DNA from: Erythroxylum novogranatense | Lineage: Eukaryota; Streptophyta; Magnoliopsida; Malpighiales; Erythroxylaceae | Length of the DNA: 64,000 nucleotides | Direction of reading: 5' to 3' | NCBI GenBank assembly: GCA_029891385.1 | Contig: CM057225.1 | Location: forward strand, 76,905,887 to 76,969,886 | Position numbers and translations under genes: made by a program | In this document: positions 12,745-24,348 of the stretch, in pieces | Position numbering within the stretch: position 1 is the stretch's first letter | Layout of the letters: each line of letters opens with the position of its first letter | Notes under the pieces: generated by a model | What the model saw: only the letters and a program-made list of their open reading frames with translations | What the model was told of the DNA's origin: nothing | Databases searched by the model: none

Positions 12745-14666
12745 GTCCAACCCATAAAAAAGAAGGCCAAAACTGACACTAAAGGAAAGTGTTTCCAATG
12801 TGGTGAGCAGGGCCACTGGAAAAGAAACTCTGCAGTGTACCTTGAGTCCCTCAAAAGCAAATAAGGTATGGTTTTCCTAAGTTTGTTAGAAATTAAAAAT
12901 GTGAAAAATTCATTTGATTCTTGGATATTAGATTCAGGAGCCACTAACCATGTTTGCAATTCTTTGTAGGGGTTTTAGCAAAGAAAAAGACTATGTAAAG
13001 GTCAGTTTCAAGTTAAGATAGCAGATGGATCTTATGTTTCAGTAGAATCAGTGCGAGTAGTTATCTTAAACTTTCCTAGTGGTCGTAGGTTATATTTAGA
13101 GGATGTATGTTACATACCAATGATTATATGGAACATGATTTTTATTTTTTATCTAATAAAATATGGTTATTCCTTATATTTTGAAAATGTTGTTTCAATA
13201 TATGAGAATAAGGATTTTATTTGTGACACAAAAATTAAACATGGATTGTTCTTTATAGAACCTATAATAGGCTCACTAAACAGCACAGAATTAATAAAAC
13301 CAAGACAATATAATGACTTTAGCATTAATTCAAAATATATGTGGCACTTAAGAAGGGGTCATATCAATCAAAAAAGACTTGATAGATTAGTGAAGGATGG
13401 GATCCTTACAGGCTTGGATAATGATCTATTACCTACCTGTGAATCTTATATTGAAGGACAAATGACTAAGGCCTCATTTCCTTCCAAAGGAAATAGATCT
13501 TAATCCATGTTGGACCTAGTACACACTGATATGTGTGGGTCTATAAACATGCAAGCTAAAGGAGGTTATGAATATTTCATAACCTTTATAAATGATTACT
13601 TTAGACATGGCTATTTGTATTTGGTGCCTAAGAAGAATGATTCCTTTGAAAAGTTCAAAGAATTCATAGTTGAAGCTGAGAAGTAGCTAGGCAAGCCATT
13701 AAAACAACTTTGATCGGATCGAGATGATGAGTACTTATTTGAAGAGTTCCAACAATTTCTAATTGATAGTGGAATTGTTTCCAACTTGTCAGCTCCTCAA
13801 ACACCTCAATAGAATGGTGTAGTAGAGAGGAGAAATTAGACTCTATTGGAAATGGTAAGATCAATGATGTCCTACACTAGCCTTCCAGAATTGTCCTGGG
13901 GATATGCCATATAAATGACAACTTATCTTGTTAACTTTGCTCCATCTAAATTGGTGCCTAAAACACCTAAGGAGCTATAGACTGGTCGAGTGCCTTCATT
14001 GTGGCACTTAAGGACTTGGAGCTACCTAGCCTATGTTCTAAGGTTTGAATCCATAAAGATGGAACCAAGGTTAGAAGTATGTTTGTTTATAGGATATACT
14101 AAGGGTACAAAAGGGTACTATTTTTATAGTCCTCAAGACAGGAAGGTATTTGTAACGACAAATGCGACCTTCTTAGAGGAAGAATTTGTAAGAAATCACA
14201 AAGGAGGAAGTAAAGTAGTACTAAAGGAGTTAGCTATTTCATCCAAACTAAGAGTTTATTTGGATATAGCAAAACAAGATGTTGAAATAGATTCAAGAGT
14301 TAAATCAGAAGAGTAGCTTGAACATCAAGTAGTGCCTAAACGTAGTGGAAGGGTTATGAGACAACCAAATACGTATCTCGGTCTAGGAGAAGGGATAATT
14401 ACCATCTCGGACCAAGAAGAAACGGATCCGATTACTTCCACATAGGCTATTAATGATGTTAATGTAGAAAAATGGCTCAACGCGATGGAATCGGAAATAG
14501 ATTCCATATATACTAATGAAGTATGAATCCTTGTAGATCTACCACCAGATGTAAAAGTCATAAGGTGTAAATGGATTTACAAAAGGAAAAGAGGATTTGA
14601 TAGAAAGGTAGAGACTTTTAAGGCTAGATTGGTACATGGATAATGGATGCTTAAGGCACATGATTA
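12745..14666 (+). pseudogene. copia-1 pol: zinc knuckle, protease, integrase, start of RT
   Basis: A CCHC knuckle (CFQCGEQGHWKRN; the final Cys is Ser) lies near 12790. The aspartic protease motif DSGATNHV lies near 12932-12955. A GAG-pre-integrase block (HLRRGHINQKRLDRL) lies near 13340-13390. The integrase core follows from 13500, with DDEY near 13725 and a degraded NGVVERRN near 13815. The RT entry motif KWIYKRKRG is near 14570, with the frame ending near 14640. Open stretches survive at 13051-13503 and 13990-14316, but stop codons break the rest. RT catalytic motifs and RNase H are absent. Confidence 0.85.
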
Positions 14667-14669
14667 ACA

Positions 14670-14703
14670 ATGCATCCCAATTTTTAATGCATCCCAATTT
14701 TTA
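14670..14703 (+). repeat. 17 bp direct duplication at the copia-1/SIRE junction
   Basis: ATGCATCCCAATTTTTA occurs twice in tandem, starting at 14670 and 14687. It lies exactly between the last recognisable codons of copia-1 and the first of the SIRE-like remnant, which suggests filler DNA or slippage at a rearrangement point. Confidence 0.7.
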
Positions 14704-17670
14704 ACTCTTAGAGATACAGAAATAGGATCTACCACATTTGAAGATAATTTCAAAGGAAAGATGATTGGCATTGATAAATTTGGTAATGAAGATTACATGA
14801 TTATTAATAATGTGACTTTTGTTTATGCATTTAAGCATAACTTGTGAACTGCAAGCCAAATATTTAACAAGGACTATAAAGTATGTTTTGAGGGAATATC
14901 TTGTGTTGTATTTAGAGTAATTGATAATAACATTGAATTTTTTAGGAAAACAGAAGAGCATATGGATATATATATATAACTGATCTTGATGAAATTTATA
15001 AAACCAAAATATGAAGTGCATAATGTCTATTACTGAAGATGCATGGATTTGGCTTAGGATGTTTAAACATATAAACATATATATCATCTCCAATCTTAAC
15101 TCCAAGTAACTTGTCAATTGACTTCCAAGGGTAAATTTTAAGAAAGACAAGATTTGTAGAGCTTATAAAATGGGAAAACAATTCCAAGAGCTAAACGAAA
15201 AAATTTGATAACTTCCATTTGAATTTTACAATTACTTTATATGGATTTGATTGATCCAATTAGAGTTATTAGTTTAGACAATAAATTATATATTTTTTCA
15301 TAGTTAATGATTTTAGTATATTCACTTGAGTTTTAATACTAGCTAGCAAAGATGAATGCTTTGGGAAAGTTTTCAAATTTGTAAAGAGAGTTTAAAACGA
15401 AAACTTACTCTCGATTTCATCAATTAGGAGTGACCATTCTAGGGAGCTTTAGAATGAAAGTTTTAAACCCTTTTGTGAAGATAATGATTATCTTTCATAA
15501 TTTTTTTACTCCAAGAACACTTGACAAAATGAATTTGTTGAGAGGAAAAATAAGACATTACAAGGTATTGCTAGTACCACGATAATGAGTATGATCTTCC
15601 TAAGTATTTTTGGGTAGAAGCTATAGCTACCACATGTAACATTTCTAATAGAGTTTATATAAGACCGAGTTTAAATAAACCAACATATAAGCTTAGCGTG
15701 GGAAGAATCCAAAAATTAGTTGCTTCAAAGTTTTTAGCTGTAATTGTTTCATTTTGAATACAAATTTAACTTAGTTGAGTCTGATTTTAAAGTGAATTAA
15801 GAACTCTTTCTTAGTTATTCCATAACTAGCAATGCTTATGGAGTGTTTAATAACAAGAGTCTTATTATTGAAGAGTTTATGTATATTATTTTTTTATAAA
15901 TCTAACCTTCTTGTATCTAAGAAAGAACTTGAATATGATGATGTAGGTTTATTTAAGGAATTAGAGAAATTAACCCTTGAAGAAAACAAGAATGATCATA
16001 AGACATCTCACATAAGTTAAATGAGCACATTGTTGTACCAAATGAGGGAGATAAGAAGGATGGAGAGCTTATAAGATATTGAAAATTCAAGAAGAATTAT
16101 CTTTTGAATCAAGTTATAGATGATGGTTCAAAAAGGGGTAAGAACTAAATCTTATATTAGAGACTTATCTTATCTTGCTTTTATTTCTTAAACTGACCTT
16201 GAGGATGTAGAAGAAGCCTTTATTGATGAAATTTAGTTTCTTACTATGAATGACTAGTTGAACCAACTTGACATAAATAAGGAGTAGAATTTAAAACCTA
16301 GACCTACATGCCATCAAATCATAAGCACCAAGTAGGTATTTAAAAACAAATTAGATGAACTGAGTACCATTGTAAGAAATAAAGCTAGTTAAATAATATA
16401 ATCAAAAGGATGACATAGACTTTGACTAGTAGATAGGTTAAAATCTATTAGGTTATTAATTACATTTGTATCTTACATTAATTTCAAATTATTTCATATG
16501 GGCGTCAAAAGTTCATTTTTAAATGTTTTTATCTAAGAAATTTATGTTAATCAACCTTCTGTTTTTGAAAATCATGATACATTTAATAATGTTTACAAAC
16601 CCCTTAAGGCTTTATATGGCTTAAAATATGATGTTATAGCTTGGTATGATAGGTTAGTTACATTTCTTTTAGAAAATAGGTTAACTAAAGATAAGGTTAG
16701 TATAACACTTTTCATAAAAAAATCATAAGCATGCCATTTTAATTGTTCAAATTTATGATGATGATATTGTCTTTTTCGTTATTAATGAAAGCATGTGTAA
16801 AGAATTTTCCAATTGTATGGGTATGGAATTTGAGATGAGCATGACATGAGGGCTTAACTTTGTTCTTTGACCCTAAAACAAGCAAATAAAGAAAGAAATC
16901 TGCATTAAAATGCTTTAGAATGGCATAAACCACTAGGGATGTCTATATGCATCAGAACTAAATTGAACAAAGATGGTGAAAATAAGTCGATTGACGTAAA
17001 GCCTTACTAAGGAATGATCGGGTAGTTTTCTTTATCTTACCATAAGTAGGCTCAAGATTAGGTTTTAATGTATATTTATGCGCTAGATTTCAATCGAGCC
17101 TTAAGGAGTCTCACCTTCTAGTTATTAAGTATATACGTAGGTTCTATATAGTAGCTTATCATTAAAACTTCAATATCCTAACATCACTTTTTTTTAACTT
17201 AGATATTCAAATGCAGATTATATTGGTAGTCTTTTAGATAGGAATAGCACATCTAACATTTACCAAAATTTAGGCAATACATTAGTATCATGATTTAATA
17301 AGAAATAAAATTTGGTTGCACTATCAACTACAAAATCCAAATATGTGTTACTTAGAAGTTATTATGAACAAATTCTATTGTTTAGACAATAATTTAGGGA
17401 ATATAATATGGATTTTACAAAGATATTCATTAAGTTTGACAACACTAGCACTATATGCGTCATAAAGAATCTTGTTTAACACTAAAAAATCAAGCATATA
17501 GAAGTTAAGGATTACTTCATTAGAGATCATATACAAAATGGGGATATTGAACTAAAATTTGTTGAAACATTACACCAATTGAATGATACTTTCACTAAAC
17601 GAAAGAGTGAGGATAGGTTTTACATAACTAGGAGAGAATTGAGAACGATTAGTGAGAATTTTTTGTGATA
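14692..17670 (+). pseudogene. SIRE/Maximus-like copia pol remnant (copia-2)
   Basis: Translation in shifting frames gives a SIRE-type pol in order. A TFEDNFKGKMIGI block (between protease and pre-integrase) is near 14740. The integrase end (FVERKNKTLQ) is near 15535. The linker is at 15830-16020. RT blocks VFKNKLDE (16335), VKSSFLN (16505) and KALYGLK (16605) follow. A degenerate YVDD region is near 16750, an HFIRDH RNase H block near 17510, and a closing DRFYITRREL motif near 17610. Stops and frameshifts are frequent. The 5' LTR, gag and protease active site are missing. Confidence 0.85.
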
Positions 17671-18130
17671 AGGAATCGTTTATGTGAATTAACTCATTGT
17701 TGATTGTTATTTAATTATTCTATTATATGTTTCAATGTTTTAATTTGAGTTTTGGGATTGACCTTTAAGTTTTTAGGTCACACTAGTTGACATATATCAT
17801 AATATGGTTAACTAGTGTCTAGTGTCCTAATAACTTCATAATTTATTATGACCAGTAAACATGTCCATAGTTTGGTTGCTTACTTGATCAACCACTTAGT
17901 AAGTAATTTTTGATAGTTTTACCTTAACTGTTTTGGTTGCTATTGATTTGGAACATTGAATGATTTGCAAAACTGTAAGAATGTGATATGCTTGATTACA
18001 TGGTATGAAAACATTGATTGGTATGTGAATTGAATTTCAGACATTTCTGTTTTTGAATCTATTAAGTCCTAGTTGTGGGTAAATAGGCATATCTAGAAGG
18101 GTTTGTAGCAGCTTCTGTGATACTTTGTTC

Positions 18131-18290
18131 GAGACTTTGGTCTCCCTTTGTGACACTTCAATGTCAAGGCTTTGGTCTTCCTTTGTGACACTTAAGCGCC
18201 AAGACTTCGATCTCCCTCTATGAAACTTCGGTGTTGAGACTACGGTCTCCCTACTTCGGTGTCGAGACTTTGGTCTCCCTCTGTATAAGT
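18131..18290 (+). repeat. ~35 bp tandem repeat, about 5 units
   Basis: Units follow the pattern GAGACTTYGGTCTCCCTYTG followed by a TGACACTTCGGTGTC-like half. The fourth unit is shortened. Similar short arrays (AGTGCATACCCGAGGGCTCTCC-like units) sit in LTRs B', C and others, so this may be a remnant of a related gypsy LTR. Confidence 0.7.
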
Positions 18291-20673
18291 CCCGTTACCT
18301 ACTTATGTTCATGGACTTATTGTCTAACTCGTTTTGTACTTTGATCTCTAATAAGTTTTGATAAGAAACAAACCATAGTTTTGATTTGATGGGTTAACAC
18401 CCTATTTTAAAAATCTGTTCGGTATTTTGTATGTTCTATTCTTCTATTGAAATGTCTGACTTTAGCATGCGAAGTGTTTTCATTAATAAATCTTATTATG
18501 TCTTGAATTTCAGTATGTTGAGATGTTTTTGTATAATATGATTCAGTACTTGTTGTGGTTAGACATAGTTTAGTTATTACTAACTAAGCTATATGTTTAA
18601 CACGGTGGATTTGCCCTATATAGGTTCAGAGAAAAGGACTTAAGGACTGGGACAAGTCAACCACAATGACTAAAGGAGTCTGAGTTTTTGTTTTGACATA
18701 AATGTATTTTGATTTTGATTTTTGGCTTGTATCTGAATTTGTATGAAGGTTTGTAATAACCATAATACATGCTTGTTTCTGAACTTATGATATGTAATAT
18801 ATGTTTGCTTCAGTTTTTGAAAATTTATGTAATGAATGTTTAATCTGTTTTGAAATGTTTTCACATAGATTTGGTATTTGTTTCTGTTTGTGAGTCTGAT
18901 GTGGCGCCCCCGTATCCTCCAAAGGGGTATTGGGGCACTACTTTTGTAGTCAGTTATGTATATTTCATAATTTATCTTACATTGTCATATATCACAACGT
19001 ATTCCATATTATGAAGAATGGGAAATTGATTTTTATGGTGAACTCTAAAAAATTTATTGAAGTTCTTTTCCTATAAATGGCTTTTGATCTTTAACTCACT
19101 GCTACCCATTATCTTTTGTTAGGTTTTTATTCCTTAAAGTACGTCACACCTTTTACTCATATTGCAAGAACCAGAGAGAACTCCAATCTAGTATTTATGA
19201 CATTTATTAAAGGTTGGACTAATTAAAACCCTATTAGGACTTGGAGGACATAAGGTGATCCCTAACTCCTCCATTGCCTATGCATTGTTTTAGTCATAAG
19301 GATAAGTAATTGTGACATTTATTCTCTTCAATTTAATGATTATGTTTCGCTTGAGTTATATGAAAATCTTATCACTTCCCCATCTTTTATATAACAAGTT
19401 AAAGCGTACAACCTTATACAATTTTTCATTAATCAAAGGTGAGAATCTCTACTTACCAAAACGTATTACATCAGCGCAAAAAAATGTTAGGTTGTTTTAC
19501 TTTAGCCTTTATGCTCGAGCCATTTAAGATGACACTCACCTACTTTTTAGAGTCCAAAGTGTAGACATCTATCTTTTGAGTGATCTTATAAAATAGATTT
19601 TAGGCATTTGCATTACTAAAAATCTTATTATAATTTTATATAAAATATCAACTTCAACCCTACTATATATCTTATAGACTCATAATTATCTTTAAGTTAG
19701 GTGTTAGTGCATAAGATACTAAAAAACCCAAAGATGTTCATGGCCTTAATGTTATTCCAATATTTCATCAGTTTTTGATCAACTTTGCTTCTTTTGGAGG
19801 CCGTTTTATGTTCTAAGGACAAGAGGAACTTTGTTTCCTCTTTACCTTTTTGTTAGGAGAGAGAATTCATCTTAATAACTTCACTTTGCACAATATAGTG
19901 CTTCTTAATAAAACTAAGAAAAAGAAACAAAATATCCCTTATGCTCTTATAGCCTTATTTTATACCTCTCACTAAAGATGAGATTGATCTAGATTTGTTT
20001 TTTTTTTATTATACTAACCTTGATAATATGGGTTACTATGTAGTTGATAATCATATGATTTAACCAAATTAGTAGCACTATTTATATACTTAATAATCTA
20101 TATCACTATATAAGGCTCTCTTGTATGGTGTTGGTTCCGATGAGCTTTTACTTAGTCACACCATTGACATATAGATGATAAGGCTAAATCTTCATGAACA
20201 CTTCATGGATCTCTATTCGATTCTTATCTAATAGCTACTGCCGATCATCTCACTCAATTATGTGGTGATCTTGACACTTTCCCTGACATCGCAAAGCATA
20301 ATCTTGTTGACTTATATCACTTGATTTAGTATTACATCCATCCTCCAAATATCTAATTTTTTATGTTTCCAAAAAGTGAGAGACAAATTTAGTTATATTA
20401 ACTCAAGGGTATTAGACATGTACATATTTTATTGACTACTAGATATGTTTAATAATTAAATGACTATTAAAAATGTTTAATTATTGAATATATTTTTTAT
20501 CGTGTCAATTTGTATTTAGAACTGTGTTGAAATCTGTACCATCTATAAGAGTGCTTACAGGTTTCACTTGAAACTTTTTATGCATGAATTAAATAGGACA
20601 TAATGATTTCTATTATAAATATGCATGATTTCATTATTGCATTTTCTAATATATAAAATATTTTATTATCATT

Positions 20674-20687
20674 TAAAAGGAGGAAAT
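20674..20687 (+). other. Polypurine tract of copia-2
   Basis: AAAAGGAGGAAATT lies directly before the 3' LTR start, the expected place for plus-strand priming. Confidence 0.6.
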
Positions 20688-20884
20688 TATTGAACTAAGG
20701 AGGTTCTAATCCATGTTTTGATGATAACAAAATATAAATACTATCGGTGAGTTTTATGTTTATAGAGGCAATATGAGAGCAAATTATACCCATGCATAAA
20801 TCAAGAGACATTTCATGATGTTGTTAGGGAAAAATTAAAGTTTGCATAATAAGAAATCAAGATCAAAGTGGATAATATAAAATA

Positions 20885-21060
20885 TTAAGGTATATAAAGG
20901 TTATAGATAATTTGTAATGTTTATTGCACTTTCAGTTAGACACTTTGATAATCTTAAAGGTTGACCATGCATAAACATATCATAGTAGGCATATAAAGGT
21001 TATAGAAAATTTGTAATGTTTATTATACTTTCACTTAGACACTTTGATAATCTTAAATAA
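20885..21060 (+). repeat. ~103 bp tandem duplication inside the copia-2 LTR
   Basis: The block beginning TATAAAGGTTATAGATAATT near 20891 recurs near 20994, ending in GACACTTTGATAATCTTAAA both times, with only a few differences. Confidence 0.75.
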
Positions 21061-21572
21061 TTGCATGAAATCAAGAAGAATTAAACTTTTGATTTTAAAT
21101 AAATCCCTCTTGAAATTTAAAACACTCTTTGGGAAATATTTTGGAAAGAATTTGAATTAAAAATGAAGCATGAGAATTTGAAATTGTTAAAATCGTGATT
21201 TACTGGGCAATGGTTGACCTATATAGGGTAGTAATCGACCAATGTAGGTTAAAATTCTCAAAACTAATATACTGAGAGTTTGTACCAACATTAGTTAATA
21301 ACCCATTGGTCAACCAATAGCTAAAGGCTAGTGTATATTAGTTATTCAATGAACAATGGTTTACTAATATGCTACATTAGTTAACTAGTGCTCTATAACA
21401 AGTCATTGTAAAGGCTAGTTTTTGGCTCCAACGACTAGTTTGGGTCCTTAACATAGTGAATATATGTTTTTGCATTGATTCTTATAATGAAAAGCATATG
21501 AATGTTTTATGTACATATTTTTTAAGGTTTTATAGGCATTTTAGCATTCACTATCTTATTTTTAATGAGTGA

Positions 21573-21598
21573 GTGTGTGTGTGTGTGTGTGTGTGTGT
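21573..21598 (+). repeat. (GT)13 microsatellite
   Basis: Uninterrupted GT dinucleotides near the end of the copia-2 LTR. Confidence 0.95.
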
Positions 21599-21610
21599 AT
21601 TATTTCAACA

Positions 21611-24343
21611 AATTGAACCCATTAGCTAGAAAAAAATTTTAAATTTTACAAAACAAACCCAATTTGCCCCCTCTTAGTTGCCATTAGGGACTAAAAATCA
21701 ATATTATTATTTACTAGAATTATTACCAAATAAGAATTTATTAAAATTTTAATTTATTATTATATAAAATTATTAATGCATTATTAATTATTTATAATAT
21801 ATGAAAATTTTATGATATCAATATATTTTAGTATAAGCAATAATATATATTTAATAAATTAATAAAACCAATAAATTGATTTTATATAAATATCACTCAT
21901 TTTTAACATATTTTTCAATAATCTATGTCCATCTTAGTTTATTCCTATAGATAAAAAATATTACATTTTCCTCAACTTAAAAAGACATAACAAAAGAGTT
22001 TAAGAGAATTAAGGATAATTACAACTTTTATTTTAAATAATAGAAATCTTAGAGGAAAGAGTTAAACAAAAGGAAATTTTGTGTCTTCTACCTTTTATTT
22101 ATTCTAGATATGTTGTAGTTAACAATTTTCTTAAATATTTATTTTATTTAAATAAATAAAATGCTGTGGTCAATAATGTCAAATTTCAATTGGCACGTGG
22201 GGAACCCTACCCTTTTTAAAAAATCAAATTCTTCAAGTAATACGAGAGTTAAACAAAGCTCAAATTACTAGATGAAATAGTCATTTAATGCATGCTTATT
22301 ATGGAGATTCAATCATCATACTATAATCTCATAAACCTAAATTGGTGGATGCAATTTTTAAGGACTTCAAAATTTTCAGATGAAAATATACTAAATAAAA
22401 GAAACAGTGCTTAATAGTCCTAATAAGAGTTTTAAATTATAACTCGAGCTTAAAATCAAAGTTTTTGATTCTTAAATTAATGAACTTCATTATTAGAAAT
22501 AGCAAGATGTATTATTTGTCTATTTGTTTAATTTCAATTTTTCTTTCTAATCATATAATGACTATTGGACATTAATGTACATGCAAACTTGCAAAACTCC
22601 CTTGCTTAACTTGATCTTAACTCTTTCACAAACCTATGATGTTAGTTGAAATATTTTTGCAAAACAATATTAGAAGTGACTCTATATAAGCTCACTGATA
22701 CTTAAGTTAGCTTATGGTTTCCTTAGCTTAGAGAACTAAAAGTGAATTCGTATCATTTTTATGCTTACCTTTTTTTCTTTCCTTCCATCTTACTTATACA
22801 GGATAACCAAGGGAAGACTCATGTTCTAGTAAATAAAATAGACAATCATGTGTTAGTGAAGACCTAGGGTATGGACTTTTTAACTAGTTAGTGAAGACGA
22901 AGACTCATGTTCTAGTAAATAAAATAGACAATCATGTGTTAGTGAAGACCTAGGGTATGGACTTTTTAACTAGTTAGTGAAGACCTAGGGTATGGTCTTT
23001 TTAAATACTACTCACATACTATCAAAATATCCATGACATGAGCCATCTAAGTTTAGGAAATTGAATTTTGATTATTGGGCATCAATTTGCCTCCATGGTA
23101 CATTGTACCACAAGTTGTTGGAGGCACATTGTACAACGAGTTCACTTTTTCAAATTTTTTTCAATGTCTATCACAAGTTGTTGTATTAAACACTTATAGA
23201 AGGTTTGTAAAGAAAGCAAGATTCTCTAAATTTTAAAAAGGTTAAATGCTCCAAAGAATGGAAAGACCTCTAAATTTTGATCATCTAACCATGATGAACT
23301 AGATCCATTTAAAAAGATCAAAAGTAGTCCTCTCATATCTCATTGTGAAAATTTTACAATTTATGAGAAAACTAATAAAAAATTTAATAGCTTCATAACT
23401 TGCTCATTCATTTTTCCCTCCAAAACATAGTCATTTGCACTGGTACATTCATTTTAAGCTTTTGAATATTTTTCAAGTTAATATGTCCCATTCCAATGAC
23501 TAGAATTATGGTACAAGTGTCTTTAGACAAGAAGTTAAGGGGTTAGAATTCATAGCAATGATGATTTAATGAGAAGAGCTAAGGGTAGGCATTGATTAGT
23601 AATCGCTCCTCATATTAGAACAATGAAAAATTTTAAGGTTGAAGGTTATATGGGTAAGGTTAGGCTAGCTAATTTTGAAGGGAAGGGGATGAATTTTTTC
23701 ATTTCCCTCATTTATTAGTAATGGGGACCATTTCATAACCAAAAGGGATTGCTCTTATAATCTTGATAAGGATAGTATCTATTATAATGTTTTTAAGTGA
23801 GATTAGGCTCCTAATAAATGTTTTATGTCATTAAATATTAGAAAAACAAGTGTAGAAATAGGTCAAATCCAAGCCAATTTTAGATGTTTTTATCTCTTCC
23901 TTTCAGGTACCATATCATTTAAAGAATTTTAAGTTAACCTTATAATAGTTTAGGTTCATACACCAAATCCAACCTCCAAGGAATCTTCTAGGTTGATATA
24001 ATTTAAACGTTAGGCCTAAGATGAGTCTTCAAAAATTATCAAATGGAATATATGACTAGAAGAACTACTTCTTATTTTTTTCCTCAAAAGATAAGAATGG
24101 TTGGGCTTTAGTCAAGTCTTAGTGAAAGTAGATCAAGGGTTCAATAAAAGATGGATGCTTTTTTAGCATCTTAAGCATAAGCATTATTGGATTTGAAGAA
24201 TCACCATCTAAGAAGATATCTTATTTTAGAATCAACACGTTTATAGGTTCCTTAGTTCCTACCTTTAGTTTGAGAGTAATGATTATTACTAAGCATATTT
24301 TCAAGGATAGATCTATACAAACGAATGCTTATTTCTTGTTAGA
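21611..24343. other. AT-rich non-coding stretch, nothing recognised except a local duplication
   Basis: No coding frame, terminal motif or RNA gene seen. It contains a very AT-rich segment (about 21.7-22.2 kb) and the tandem duplication at 22814-22985. It is probably old, decayed repeat sequence. Confidence 0.5.
22814..22985 (+). repeat. Exact 86 bp tandem duplication
   Basis: The block starting AAGACTCATGTTCTAG occurs at 22814 and again at 22900 with no visible difference. A partial third unit (GTGAAGACCTAGGGTATGG) begins near 22977. Perfect identity inside decayed DNA suggests a recent duplication or an assembly artefact. Confidence 0.9.
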
Positions 24344-24348
24344 TATAA

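Larger units (their letters stand above)
4453..14669 (+). mobile_element. Degenerate Ty1/copia element (copia-1), 3' end missing
   Basis: Order is 5' LTR, primer site, leader, gag, protease, integrase, start of RT. It is interrupted by a solo LTR at 8410-12465. The coding part breaks off in RT just after a FKARLVHG motif near 14640, where SIRE-like sequence follows at about 14690. I found no matching 3' LTR in the window. Many in-frame stops show it is long dead. Confidence 0.8.
17671..20687 (+). other. Non-coding region between SIRE pol and 3' LTR, with LTR-like fragment
   Basis: No protein frame is recognised. From about 17.7 to 18.96 kb the text resembles an LTR interior: a short tandem array at 18131-18290, a TATAGGTTCAG acceptor-like site near 18625, and a GTGGCGCCCCCGTATCC block near 18900 like the terminus of LTR C. 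I could not fix its ends. In SIRE elements an env-like region occupies this place, but nothing readable remains at 18960-20687. Confidence 0.4.
20688..21610 (+). repeat. 3' LTR of the SIRE-like copia-2
   Basis: It starts TATTGAACTAAGG (a decayed TGTTGAA) and ends TTTCAACA, giving inverted ends TGTTGAA/TTCAACA. It follows a polypurine tract. The early TTTTGATGATAACAAAAT block is typical of SIRE-type LTRs. Length is 923 bp. It holds an internal ~103 bp tandem duplication (about 20885-21060) and a (GT)13 run. Confidence 0.65.
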
